A DNA stretch of 9,930 bases from Burkholderiales bacterium (GCA_947458895.1 CANHBY010000014.1:1-9930); one strand, 5' to 3'. Positions 1 through 7,230 are shown, numbered from the stretch's first letter. Numbers and translations are program-made. Notes: generated by a model not told the origin, from the letters alone.

Positions 1-187
1 AAGCCTGGGCAGGGGTCCTCATGTTCAGCGCCTGATGAGTGCGTTGAGCTTGTTCACCCCCATCGCACGCCAATCCCGAGAAGCGGCGCAAATCAGCAAG
101 CGCTCTGACCGCACTCACCATCCCCTGACTGCCTCAGCCAAGCAAGACCTGACCCCCACTGGATCCTTTGCAATCGAGGTTTCGACC
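1..187. other. Flank downstream of the RND pump gene, no supported gene
   Basis: This stretch follows the RND stop codon on the minus strand. No gene is supported. An open minus-strand frame begins with an ATG at 121 and stays open to the window edge (about 40 residues, starting MVSAVRALADLRRF), but it has no clear Shine-Dalgarno and no family resemblance. Plus-strand frames are also short or overlap the pump gene antisense. A 5-bp hairpin with a TTCG loop (176-189) overlaps the pump stop codon but lacks a T-run, so it is not called a terminator. No outer-membrane factor start is visible here. Confidence 0.4.
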
Positions 188-3100
188 TCAACCGCCCCGC
201 CCCTCAGCCACCAAATCATCCGGCAACTGCCGCGGCCCGGTGCCGCTCCAGCGGTCCAGGTAGAGATAGATCACCGGCGTGATGTAGAGCGTAATCACCT
301 GTGAAAACAGCAGCCCCCCCACCACCGCCAACCCCAGGGGCTGGCGCAGCTCGGCGCCGGCGCCCCAGGCTGCGGCGATGGGTAGCGTGCCCATGATGGC
401 GGCCAAGGTGGTCATCATGATCGGCCGAAAGCGCAGCAAGCAGGCTGCGCGAATGGCGGCGGCGGGGGCGAGGCCCTCGGTGCGCTGCGCGTGAAGGGCG
501 AAGTCGATCATCATGATGGCGTTTTTCTTGACGATGCCAATCAGCATCAGGATGCCGATGGTGGCGATCAGGGTGAGATCAAGGCCGAAGAGTCGCAGGG
601 TGATCAAGGCCCCCATGGCTGCTGAGGGCAGGCCCACCAAAATCGTGATGGGGTGAATGAAGCTCTCGTAGAGCACGCCCAGCAACACATAAATCACCAG
701 CAAGGCGGCAAGCAACAACACGGCTTGGCCACCCCGGGAATCCTGGAACACAGCAGCATCGCCTCCGTAGTTGGTGACGATGTTGGGAGGGAGTTTGATG
801 TCGGCAACGGTCTGGTCGATTTTGCGTGTGGCGTCCCCCAGCGGCACGCCGGGAGCCAGGTTGAACGACAGCGTGATGGCCTGCAACTGACCCTGGTGGT
901 TCACCGCGGTGGGGCCTACCGTGCGCTCCACGGTGGCAAAGCTCGATAGTGGCACCAGCGCGCCGCTGCTCTTGCTGCGCAAGCTCAGGCGTGTGATGGC
1001 ATCGGTGGCCTGGCGGTAGGTATCGTCCGCCTCCAAAATAACTTGGTAGCTGTTGGAGGGGGTGTAGATGGTTGAAACTTGCCGATCGCCGAATGCAGAA
1101 TAAAGCGCGCTGCGCACATCTTGCATCGACACGCCCAGCACCGCCGCGCGGTCGGCGTCGATTTTGAGGCTGGCCTGCAGGCCCTTGTTTTGGCTGTCAC
1201 TGGTCAGGTCGCGAAAGGCCGGGTCGGCGCGCAGCACGCCTTGTATTTTGGCGGCCCACTCGTTGAGGGCCTCAGCGCTCACGCTTTGCAGGGTGTATTG
1301 GTAGCGTGCCTTGCTTTGGCGGCCACCGAACTGCAGGTTTTGCGTGGGGCGCAAAAACACGGCCATGCCGGGCACTGTGCGGGCTCGCTTGCGCAGGCCT
1401 TCGACCACCCGAGGCATGGGCTCGCGCTCGGCCTTGGGCTTGAGCACGATGAACATGCGGCCGTTGTTGCTGGCGGCATTGCCGCCACCGATGAAGGAGG
1501 TCAAATCCTTCACTGCCGGGTCCTGGCGCAAGACCTCTGCCATCTGGTCTTGCAGCTCCAGCATGCGGGTGTATGAAATGTCTTCGCTCGCCTCGGTTGT
1601 GATTTGAATCTGCCCCAGGTCTTCTTCCGGGAAAAAACCCTTGGGAATGTCGTTGAACAGCCAGGCCGTGAGGCCGAAGGTGGCGCCAGCCACGCCCAAC
1701 ATCACCCTGCGATGAGCCAGCACCCAATCAAGGCTGATTTCATAGCCCCGATGAACGGCACTGAAGCCCTTCTCGAACCAGGCTGTGGCCCACGAATCAT
1801 GCGGCTCATGGGTATCTTGGGCTGTGAGCAAACGGCTGGCCAGCATAGGCACCAGGGTCAGAGATACCAGGGCCGACACCAGAATTGACAAGCCCACCAC
1901 CACCGCGAACTCTTTGAACAACAAGCCAATGGTTCCTGGCATCAGGAAAATCGGGATGAACACCGCCACCAGTGACACCGAGATCGAAACGATGGTGAAG
2001 GCCATCTCGCGCGCGCCCTTCAGGGTGGCACGCAGGGTGTCCATACCCTGCTCCATGTGGCGCACGATGTTCTCCAGTACCACAATCGCATCGTCTACCA
2101 CTAGGCCCACGGCCAGTGTGATGCCCAGCAGTGAGACGTTGTTAATGGTGTAGCCCAGGCCATGAAGCAAGCCCATCGCGCCAATCAGGGAAACTGGAAT
2201 CGTGACCGCCGGAATGAAGGTGGCCACCGCTCTTTTGAGGAACAGAAAAATCACCAGCACCACCAAGGCCACTGTGAGCGCCAAGGTGATCTTCACGTCA
2301 TGAATCGACTCTCGGATCGAGAGCGAGCGATCATTCACCGGCTTGATGTGAACCGACTCGGGCAACTGCGAGCGAAACTTGGGCAGCATGGCAAGAATGC
2401 TGTCCACCACCTGGACGGTGTTGGCATTGGGCTGCCGCTGAACCGCTAAAATAATCGATCGCTCACCGTTGTAGCTTCCTGAGGTTCGCACCGTCTCGAA
2501 GCTGTCGAGCACCGTTGCGACTTCTTTCAAGCGCACCGGCTGGCCACTTCGGCTGGCCACCACCACCTCTTGCCAATCACGCGCGTTCTTGAGCTGCTCA
2601 TTGGCCATCAGGGTCAGCGTCTGGGCGGGGCCATCCAGGGTGCCAATCGGCGAGTTATCGTTCGCGGCCTTGAGCGCAGCACTGAGCTCGTCGAGGCTGA
2701 TGTTGCGCGCATTGAGCAAATCAGCATTGGCACGCACTCGCACTGCAAAACGCTTTTGCCCATACACATTCACCTGCGCCACGCCCTCGATGGTGGAGAG
2801 CGTTGGCCCGACCAAACTCTCAGCGTAATCATTGAGCTCCGACATCGACATCGACGGAGAGTTCATTGCCATGAACAAAATCGGCGCATCGGCGGGGTTG
2901 ACCTTGCGATACGAGGGCAGCTGCGTCATGGCCGTGGGCAAGGAGCGCTGCGCTCGCAGCAAAGCCGCCTGCACATCCACCGCCGCAGCATCCACATTGC
3001 GGCTGGGCGCAAATTCCAGGGTGATGTTAGTGTTGCCCAGCGTGTTAACCGAGCTGATCAAATTGATGCCATCAATGGTGGAAAACTGCTTTTCCAGGGG

Positions 3101-3295
3101 CAACGCCACCGACGACGCCATGGTGTCGGGTGCGGCCCCTGGCAAGGAGGCCGACACATTGATGACCGGTGTGTTGAAGCTCGGCAGGGCTGCAACGGGC
3201 ATGTTGGAGTAGGCCAGCAGCCCCCCCAACACTGCCGCCATCGACAGCAGCACCACCATCACCGGACGACGAATCGCGATCTCAGAAATATTCAT
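188..3295 (-). CDS. RND efflux pump, HAE-1 family (MdtB/MdtC-like inner-membrane transporter)
   Basis: This is the inner-membrane proton/substrate antiporter of a tripartite RND efflux system, exporting hydrophobic or amphiphilic compounds through a periplasmic adaptor and an outer-membrane channel. The 1035 residues match the usual RND length of about 1030-1050. The N-terminus (ISEIAIRRPV, then a membrane helix and NMPVAALPSF) and the segment LPGAAPDTMASSVALPLE at about 51-68 are typical and closest to MdtC as I recall it. Transmembrane helix 4 carries the proton-relay pair D401-D402 in VVDDAIVVLEN. Helix 10 carries K923-K924 in GIVKKNAIMMIDF. The VDDAIVVLEN signature is the drug-exporter (HAE) type, not the heavy-metal CzcA type. 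The ATG is preceded by GAGGG (3305-3309, 9-nt spacer), which overlaps the adaptor's stop codon, so translation is probably coupled. The substrate cannot be told from sequence. No outer-membrane factor gene is in view. Confidence 0.95.
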   Translation of the reverse strand: MNISEIAIRRPVMVVLLSMAAVLGGLLAYSNMPVAALPSFNTPVINVSASLPGAAPDTMASSVALPLEKQFSTIDGINLISSVNTLGNTNITLEFAPSRNVDAAAVDVQAALLRAQRSLPTAMTQLPSYRKVNPADAPILFMAMNSPSMSMSELNDYAESLVGPTLSTIEGVAQVNVYGQKRFAVRVRANADLLNARNISLDELSAALKAANDNSPIGTLDGPAQTLTLMANEQLKNARDWQEVVVASRSGQPVRLKEVATVLDSFETVRTSGSYNGERSIILAVQRQPNANTVQVVDSILAMLPKFRSQLPESVHIKPVNDRSLSIRESIHDVKITLALTVALVVLVIFLFLKRAVATFIPAVTIPVSLIGAMGLLHGLGYTINNVSLLGITLAVGLVVDDAIVVLENIVRHMEQGMDTLRATLKGAREMAFTIVSISVSLVAVFIPIFLMPGTIGLLFKEFAVVVGLSILVSALVSLTLVPMLASRLLTAQDTHEPHDSWATAWFEKGFSAVHRGYEISLDWVLAHRRVMLGVAGATFGLTAWLFNDIPKGFFPEEDLGQIQITTEASEDISYTRMLELQDQMAEVLRQDPAVKDLTSFIGGGNAASNNGRMFIVLKPKAEREPMPRVVEGLRKRARTVPGMAVFLRPTQNLQFGGRQSKARYQYTLQSVSAEALNEWAAKIQGVLRADPAFRDLTSDSQNKGLQASLKIDADRAAVLGVSMQDVRSALYSAFGDRQVSTIYTPSNSYQVILEADDTYRQATDAITRLSLRSKSSGALVPLSSFATVERTVGPTAVNHQGQLQAITLSFNLAPGVPLGDATRKIDQTVADIKLPPNIVTNYGGDAAVFQDSRGGQAVLLLAALLVIYVLLGVLYESFIHPITILVGLPSAAMGALITLRLFGLDLTLIATIGILMLIGIVKKNAIMMIDFALHAQRTEGLAPAAAIRAACLLRFRPIMMTTLAAIMGTLPIAAAWGAGAELRQPLGLAVVGGLLFSQVITLYITPVIYLYLDRWSGTGPRQLPDDLVAEGRGG

Positions 3296-3307
3296 GGCTG
3301 CAGGCCC

Positions 3308-4478
3308 TCAAGGCTTCGGGGGCGAGGCGGCATCGCGCACGGCCGAGCCCGGGCGAAGGTTTTGTTTGCCATCGAGCACCACGGTTTCATCGCCCTTCAG
3401 GCCCTCGACCGCGGCCAGGGTTCCCGACTGGGCTAGCAGCTTCACCTTGCGCGGCTGAGCTTTATGGTCCGAGTCCACCACATACACCAGCATGCCCGCG
3501 GGCCCAGTGACCACACTGGCCAAAGGCACTTGGGCAGCCTGTGGCAACACACCCACCGTCACCCGAACCGTAGACGACTGACCCGGCCAGAGTTTCAGAT
3601 CCGAGTTGGCAAACTGGGCTTTGCTGCGAACACCACCCACCGCCGCGTCCACGGTGCTGTCGATGAAGCTCAACACGCCCTGGACAGGCTCGCTGGAACC
3701 CGCCGGCAAAGCCTCCACCGCCACCGGGCCTTGGGCTCGGCGGGCTTGCACGGCCTGAAGCAGCGTCTCAGGCAGAGTAAAGTTGATGCTGACGGGGTTC
3801 ATGCGGGTGATCGTCAACATCGGCGTGGCGTTGGCGTTGGCCAACACCAAAGCACCTGGCTGGGCTGTGATCGCGCCGATACGGCCATCCATGGGCGCAC
3901 GCAAAGTGTTGTAGCTCAGGGCCACCTCTGCAGCGCGCAGCGCGGCCTGACCAGCCAGCACCGCAGCCTGCAGGGCTTCAGCCTGTGTCAAGGTTGTATC
4001 GACCGCGCTCTTCGACAAAAAGCCCTGCGCGACGAGCTCGCGGCTGCGCTGCACTTGGCGCTGTGCGTCAGACAAGCTGGCTTGGTCACGCGCCGCTTGG
4101 GCTTTGGCTTTCTCGACATTGGCCCGATCAGCCCGATCATCCAGAGAGAACAGCAACTGCCCCGCACGCACAAAGTCGCCCTCCTTCACATGCACCGCTT
4201 TCACGGTGCTGGTGGTTTGGGCTCGCAAATCAACCGTGCTCAGCGCCGCAACATTGCCTGTGGCCTCAAACACCACCGGGAAATCGCCCACGACCGGCTT
4301 CACGGTGCTGACCACCACAGCCGGTGCGGTACCGCCTCCTTTGGGCGACTTGCTGGCCTGCTCCGAGACCTCAGACGGCCCGGCCTGCCAGGCTCGCCAG
4401 CCCCACCAGCCCCCCCCCAAAAGGGCAACCAAAAAAAGCCAACCAGACAAGGCGAACAGGAGTGGAACGAGTGGACAC
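3308..4478 (-). CDS. RND periplasmic adaptor (MFP/HlyD-like), with a probable one-base frameshift near its 5' end
   Basis: This is the membrane-fusion subunit that links the RND pump encoded 12 nt downstream to an outer-membrane channel. The uninterrupted frame starts at a TTG at 4450 (380 residues). In that numbering, a membrane anchor lies at about 4-16, the first half of the lipoyl domain at about 84-104 (VHVKEGDFVRAGQLLFSLDD), an alpha-hairpin coiled coil at about 107-178, the second lipoyl half at 181-203 (TLRAPMDGRIG), then beta-barrel and membrane-proximal domains. The TTG has no Shine-Dalgarno. A GTG at 4478 with GGAG seven bases upstream opens a different frame reading MSTRSTPVRLVWLAF. 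Dropping one T from the T7 run (4431-4437) joins that to LVALLGGGWWGW and gives a 389-residue protein with a basic N-terminus and a clean signal-anchor. I infer that the gene starts at 4478, and that the extra base is a sequencing error or a real, possibly phase-variable, mutation. The family assignment is secure; whether the gene is intact is not. Confidence 0.88.
4431..4437 (-). other. T7 homopolymer run at the presumed frameshift site
   Basis: Seven consecutive T in the sense strand of the adaptor gene lie between the upstream frame (GTG at 4478) and the downstream frame that encodes the rest of the adaptor. Removing one T restores continuity. A G9 run (4410-4418 on the plus strand as C9) lies 12 nt further downstream. 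It is a second slippage-prone tract, but repairing the frame there gives a less natural membrane segment (FFGCPFGGG). Confidence 0.5.
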
Positions 4479-4485
4479 GAGACGT

Positions 4486-4489
4486 CTCC
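4486..4489 (-). promoter_or_regulatory. Ribosome binding site for the adaptor GTG start
   Basis: GGAG in the sense strand lies seven bases upstream of the GTG at 4478-4476. This is the reason to prefer that start over the in-frame TTG at 4450, whose upstream sequence (CCACTCCTGTTCGCC) has no purine-rich site. An AAGGAG followed six bases later by a TTG also occurs further upstream, near 4515-4531, but the frame it opens encodes nothing recognisable. Confidence 0.5.
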
Positions 4490-4566
4490 AAAATCAAAGC
4501 AACGAGGCGCCCCAACTGAGGCTCCTTCAACAGACTACCAGTGGCTTCAAGCGCAAAGGAAGTTAT

Positions 4567-4584
4567 TTTGCCTGCACAGGCAAA
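4567..4584. promoter_or_regulatory. 18-bp inverted repeat, possible operator upstream of the efflux genes
   Basis: TTTGCCTG-CA-CAGGCAAA is a perfect 8-bp inverted repeat with a 2-bp centre. It lies about 90 bp upstream of the presumed adaptor start. No T-run follows on either strand, so it does not look like a terminator. Size and symmetry would suit a dimeric repressor site such as those of TetR- or MarR-type regulators, which often control RND operons. No regulator gene is in the window, and one or two 8-bp inverted repeats are expected by chance somewhere in 10 kb, so the operator role is inference. Confidence 0.3.
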
Positions 4585-4919
4585 GGCCTCATGACAGACT
4601 CGGCACCCATCCCATGCCGCCGCACCGGTGACCCTTGAGGGGGCCATGACCGTCCAGGCTCCCAGGATATCTAACTTCGGTGCTCAACCCGCCTAATTCC
4701 TGAGCTTCGCGCCCGCCAGCGCTGCAGCCCCAGCAGCACCGCCAGACATGCCGCCACCAGCATTTGCAGTTTTTAGGTTAAACGCGACACCAGCCACGAA
4801 GGCCACAGCCGGCCACCGATTGGCCGATGGCGCAACGATATTTGGCTTTGACGGTGCTGTTGAGCGGGTGCAGCGGCCTGGCCGTAGCGAAGGGAAAACT
4901 GCTAACCTGACGCGATGGC

Positions 4920-4934
4920 ACACCCTGAGGGTGT
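4920..4934. promoter_or_regulatory. 15-bp inverted repeat upstream of ureE
   Basis: ACACCCT-G-AGGGTGT is a perfect 7-bp inverted repeat around one base, ending 75 bp before the ureE ATG. It could be a regulator site for ureE or a small hairpin in its leader. No T-run follows. Arms of this length are not rare by chance, so the support is its position and tight symmetry only. Confidence 0.2.
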
Positions 4935-5009
4935 CCTGAGGTTCACCCATCCACCCCTTTGATAGCCTGCGCCTGCGTGCACTTGTGCGAGGCGCAGCAC
5001 CCCCACATC

Positions 5010-5624
5010 ATGCTGACCATCCACAAAATTCTTCCCCAAGGCCACGGCATCAGCAGCGTGCTTCGCAAGCGCGCTTCCACTGTCCAACTCGACTGGGACG
5101 TGCGTCAAAAGAGCCGCTTCGACGCCACCGATTCGCAGGGCCGCTCCTTGGGCATTTTTCTGCCTAGTGGCTCGGTGGTGCGCGGCGGCGATGTGCTGGT
5201 GGCCGAAGACGGTTCGCTGGTGGTGGTTCAGGCGGCTGAACAAGCGGTCATGATCGTCACCCCCTGCGCCGAACACGGCAGCCCCTTCGATTTAATCAAA
5301 GCGGCCTACCTCCTGGGCAACCGCCATGTGGCGCTGGAGCTGCAGCCCGACCGGCTGGCCTTCGAGCCCGAGCATGTGCTGGCCGACATGCTGCGCAAAA
5401 TGCATCTGGTCGTTACCGAAACCCAAGCCCCCTTTGAGCCGGAGAGCGTCGCCTACGCAGCCACGGCGCATGGCCACTCACACGAGCACCCAGCCGAGCA
5501 CCAAGCCGAGCGGCCCCCATCAGCCCACGGCAAACCTGTGCCCATCGCTGTGCGCCCCGCCGCGGCACCTCATGTGCACGGCCCAGGCTGTCAACACGGC
5601 CACGATCATGACCCTTCGCACTGA
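5010..5624 (+). CDS. ureE: Urease accessory protein UreE (nickel metallochaperone)
   Basis: UreE binds Ni(II) and hands it to the UreG/UreF/UreD complex that activates urease in the cytosol. From the ATG at 5010 it is 204 residues. The family start ML-IHKILPQGHG follows this ATG, so upstream in-frame starts (such as the TTG at 4959) are not used. The N-terminal peptide-binding domain covers about 1-80. The metal-binding domain has the hallmark GNRH at 103-106, with H106 matching the conserved interface nickel ligand, and the usual block FEPEHVLADMLRKM near 118-131. From residue 154 the tail is histidine-rich: 12 His and one Cys in 51 residues, ending HGHDHDPSH, as in the tailed UreE forms that store several nickel ions. 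The Shine-Dalgarno is poor. No ureABC, ureD, ureF or ureG is nearby, although ureE is normally inside the urease operon. The gene stands alone between an efflux module and a lipoprotein. Confidence 0.93.
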   Translation: MLTIHKILPQGHGISSVLRKRASTVQLDWDVRQKSRFDATDSQGRSLGIFLPSGSVVRGGDVLVAEDGSLVVVQAAEQAVMIVTPCAEHGSPFDLIKAAYLLGNRHVALELQPDRLAFEPEHVLADMLRKMHLVVTETQAPFEPESVAYAATAHGHSHEHPAEHQAERPPSAHGKPVPIAVRPAAAPHVHGPGCQHGHDHDPSH

Positions 5625-5701
5625 ACGAGGGCCCTTGCGGCGAAGCCTCATTGGTGACCTGGCTTGAAAATCAAGGCCCGCGTGACGAACAGCAACAACT
5701 C

Positions 5702-5890
5702 ATGAATACACTCACAACCCTCTGGACACGAATCCTGCCCACCGCGGTGTTGCTCCTCACCCTGAGCGGCTGCGCCGTCGTCGCGGTGGCTGATGCGGCT
5801 GTCACGGTGGTGGCCACCGGCGTGAAAGTCACGGCCAAGGCCGTGGGGGCCGTGGCCGATGCCGTCATTCCAGACGATGAAGAAGAGTGA
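5702..5890 (+). CDS. Small predicted lipoprotein of unknown function (62 residues)
   Basis: The function is not recognised. The sequence shows a short N-terminus with one Arg, a hydrophobic stretch (ILPTAVLLLTLSG, 11-23) and a lipobox LSGC with C24 as the lipidation site. A mature part of about 39 residues follows. It is strongly rich in Val and Ala, with few charges (VKVTAKAVGAVADAV), and ends in an acidic tail DDEEE. Residue A25 follows the cysteine and there is no Asp at position +2, so outer-membrane sorting by Lol is expected. The gene lies 77 nt after ureE on the same strand and converges with uppP. A TTG start at 5651 would add 17 residues with no signal character, so the ATG at 5702 is preferred, although its Shine-Dalgarno is weak. 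It could be cotranscribed with ureE; that is inference. Confidence 0.7.
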   Translation: MNTLTTLWTRILPTAVLLLTLSGCAVVAVADAAVTVVATGVKVTAKAVGAVADAVIPDDEEE

Positions 5891-5911
5891 GTCTTAAGAC
5901 CTGTGGCTGTC

Positions 5912-5936
5912 GGCCTTGGCGAGTCTCACCCAGGCC
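5912..5936. terminator. Weak hairpin between the convergent lipoprotein and uppP genes
   Basis: GGCCT (5912-5916) can pair with AGGCC (5932-5936), extended by GG/CC after one mismatch, around a loop of about nine bases. It sits in the 56-bp gap between two converging genes, where a bidirectional terminator is expected. There is no T-run on either side, so this is only a candidate. Confidence 0.2.
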
Positions 5937-5946
5937 ACCAGTCTCT

Positions 5947-6804
5947 TCAGGCCGACCACGTCACCAGACCGGTTGAAGCGGTCCAAAGCACGAGGGCGCC
6001 AAACACAATCCGGTACCAGGCAAAGACCGTGAAATCATGGGTGGAAACAAATCGGATCAACCAGCGAATGCACAATAAGGCGCTGACAAACGCCACTGCC
6101 CCACCCACTAAAAACACCGGCAAATCAGACGCATGCAGTGCAGCTCGCTCTTTGAACAGCGAGTAGGCCCCCGCAGCGAGCAAGGTGGGAATCCCCAGGA
6201 AAAAACTGAATTGGGTCGCGCATTGCCGAGACATGCCAAAGCTCATGGCGCCCATGATGGTGGCACCTGAGCGGCTGGTTCCGGGTATCAACGCCAGGCA
6301 CTGAGCAAAGCCCACAACCAGGGCGTCCAGTGGGCTCATGTCGTCCACTCCTTCGACCCGCGCCTTGCGCTCGCCAGCCATGTCCAGTGCGCCGTAGCGT
6401 CTCTTGTGTCTCCACTCGACCAGCAAAATGATGAACCCGCCGACGATAAAGGCGGTCGCCACCGGCACGGGATGAAACAAGTGTTCTTTCACGTAACGGC
6501 CAAAGGCCAGACCGAGCAAGGCCGCGGGCAGGAAAGCGATCAGCACATTGAGCGCAAAGCGCCGAGCCTGGCGTTGGCTTCCAAGGCCTCGAACGGTATC
6601 CATGAGCCGCTGCCGGTACTCCCACATCACCGCCAACATGGCGCCGGTTTGAATGGCGATGTCAAACACCTTGGCCTTCTCACCAGTAAAGTTGATCAGG
6701 GAGCCTGTGAGTATGAGATGGCCAGTGCTGGAAATGGGCAAAAATTCAGTCAGCCCTTCCACCAGCCCCATCAACGCGGCTTTGAGCAATAGCATCACGT
6801 CCAA
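5947..6804 (-). CDS. uppP: Undecaprenyl-diphosphate phosphatase (BacA/UppP family)
   Basis: This integral membrane enzyme removes one phosphate from undecaprenyl diphosphate, recycling the lipid carrier for peptidoglycan and other envelope polymers; extra copies confer bacitracin resistance. The 285 residues compare with 273 in E. coli. The first signature has E16 and E20 ([15 protein letters not shown], 15-29) with S25-S26-T27. The second is PGTSRSGAT (174-182) with R178. Both catalytic motifs are intact. Several hydrophobic helices fit the multi-spanning fold. The start is a TTG at 6804: AGGAG lies six bases upstream, while the internal ATG at 6795 would have a 15-base spacer, and homologues commonly begin M-D. 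It follows fdx by 84 nt on the same strand. A possible -10 (TATAAC, 6834-6839) lies in that gap without a good -35, so it may be read from the isc operon, from its own promoter, or both. Confidence 0.95.
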   Translation of the reverse strand: MDVMLLLKAALMGLVEGLTEFLPISSTGHLILTGSLINFTGEKAKVFDIAIQTGAMLAVMWEYRQRLMDTVRGLGSQRQARRFALNVLIAFLPAALLGLAFGRYVKEHLFHPVPVATAFIVGGFIILLVEWRHKRRYGALDMAGERKARVEGVDDMSPLDALVVGFAQCLALIPGTSRSGATIMGAMSFGMSRQCATQFSFFLGIPTLLAAGAYSLFKERAALHASDLPVFLVGGAVAFVSALLCIRWLIRFVSTHDFTVFAWYRIVFGALVLWTASTGLVTWSA

Positions 6805-6810
6805 GATCAG

Positions 6811-6815
6811 CTCCT
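6811..6815 (-). promoter_or_regulatory. Ribosome binding site that selects the uppP TTG start
   Basis: AGGAG in the sense strand is six bases from the TTG at 6804-6802, twelve from a GTG at 6798 and fifteen from an ATG at 6795. The spacing favours the TTG, a weak start codon that would lower the translation rate. Confidence 0.6.
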
Positions 6816-6888
6816 GTGTTGGTCAAGGGCAGAGTTATACCTCGGCCTGCTCAACCAGCAGTTGCTCAAGCAGCCTGCAGCGCAGCGC

Positions 6889-7227
6889 TCAGTGCTTTTC
6901 TCTGGCGTGGTTGATCGAGTACTTGGGAATCTCCACCGTCAGATCGGCTTGCGCCACGATGGCTTGGCATGACAGGCGAGAGTCGGGTTGCAGGCCCCAG
7001 GCTCGGTCCAGGAGGTCTTCTTCAATCTCCTCAGGTGGTGTCAGGGTGTTGTAACCCTGGCGAACCAAGACGTGGCAGGTGGTGCAGGCTGCACTCATAT
7101 CACAGGCATGCTCAATGGGAATATCGTTTTCGAGCAGGGCTTCGCAAATGGAGGTCCCTGGAGCCACCTGCAATGTGGCGCCCACAGGGCAGTACTCAGG
7201 GTGAGGCAAAACTTTGATGATGGGCAT
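6889..7227 (-). CDS. fdx: ISC-type [2Fe-2S] ferredoxin
   Basis: Fdx donates electrons during iron-sulfur cluster assembly on IscU and works with IscS and the HscA/HscB chaperones. The 112 residues match the family length of about 111-113. The cluster ligands are C42, C48, C51 and C87 in the adrenodoxin-type spacing C-x5-C-x2-C-x35-C. C13 and C28 are extra. The ending PKYSINHAREKH corresponds to the conserved PRYTINHAREH tail of the E. coli protein. The ATG at 7227 matches the family start (MP-I-VLPH). It is the last isc gene, 28 nt after hscA. That gap is almost entirely a CTCATC hexamer array, so no Shine-Dalgarno is present. Translation may depend on ribosomes finishing hscA. Confidence 0.96.
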   Translation of the reverse strand: MPIIKVLPHPEYCPVGATLQVAPGTSICEALLENDIPIEHACDMSAACTTCHVLVRQGYNTLTPPEEIEEDLLDRAWGLQPDSRLSCQAIVAQADLTVEIPKYSINHAREKH

Positions 7228-7230
7228 GGG

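Larger units (their letters stand above)
4479..5009. other. Divergent intergenic region between the RND adaptor and ureE
   Basis: About 530 bp separate the minus-strand efflux module from plus-strand ureE, so promoters for both should lie here. I could not find a convincing pair of -35 and -10 boxes on either strand. It holds an 8-2-8 inverted repeat (4567-4584), a 7-1-7 inverted repeat (4920-4934), a smaller one (CGGCCA/TGGCCG, 4810-4826), and the 8-bp palindrome CACCGGTG near 4622-4629. Open frames exist on both strands (minus 4693-4950, 85 residues; plus 4748-4939, 63 residues; minus 4671-4763, 30 residues starting MLVAACLAVLLG). None has a good ribosome binding site or family resemblance, so none is called. 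Confidence 0.5.

Noticed and set aside
176..189. GAGGT-TTCG-ACCTC hairpin over the pump stop codon as a terminator
   Set aside because: The stem is only 5 bp and neither strand has a following T-run.
35..304. Plus-strand open frame of 89 residues at the left edge
   Set aside because: More than a third of it lies antisense to the pump's 3' end. It has no Shine-Dalgarno and no recognisable domain.
4488..4499. 12-mer CCAAAATCAAAG shared by the adaptor leader and the hscB leader (9656-9667)
   Set aside because: Several identical 12-mer pairs are expected by chance when both strands of 10 kb are compared, and the surrounding sequences differ.
3464..4519. Long plus-strand open frame (351 residues) opposite the adaptor
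   Set aside because: Its His/Arg/Gln-rich translation is typical of antisense shadows of GC-rich genes, and the minus-strand protein is clearly an adaptor.
4300..4647. Minus-strand 115-residue frame starting MAPSRVTG, with a nearby AAGGAG-N6-TTG start
   Set aside because: Its second half is out of frame over the adaptor's coding region. The translated sequence around the internal TTG does not resemble an adaptor N-terminus as well as the GTG frame at 4478.
4693..4950. Minus-strand 85-residue frame ending in an Ala/Gly-rich segment, and a 30-residue hydrophobic frame within it (4671-4763)
   Set aside because: Neither has a ribosome binding site or a family match. GC-rich DNA gives such frames readily. 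A small membrane peptide cannot be excluded, but there is no positive support.
188..5009. RND pump next to the nickel chaperone ureE as a possible nickel-efflux system
   Set aside because: The helix-4 signature VVDDAIVVLEN is the drug-exporter (HAE-1) type, not the heavy-metal CzcA type. The genes are also divergent and about 530 bp apart. Adjacency alone is not enough.
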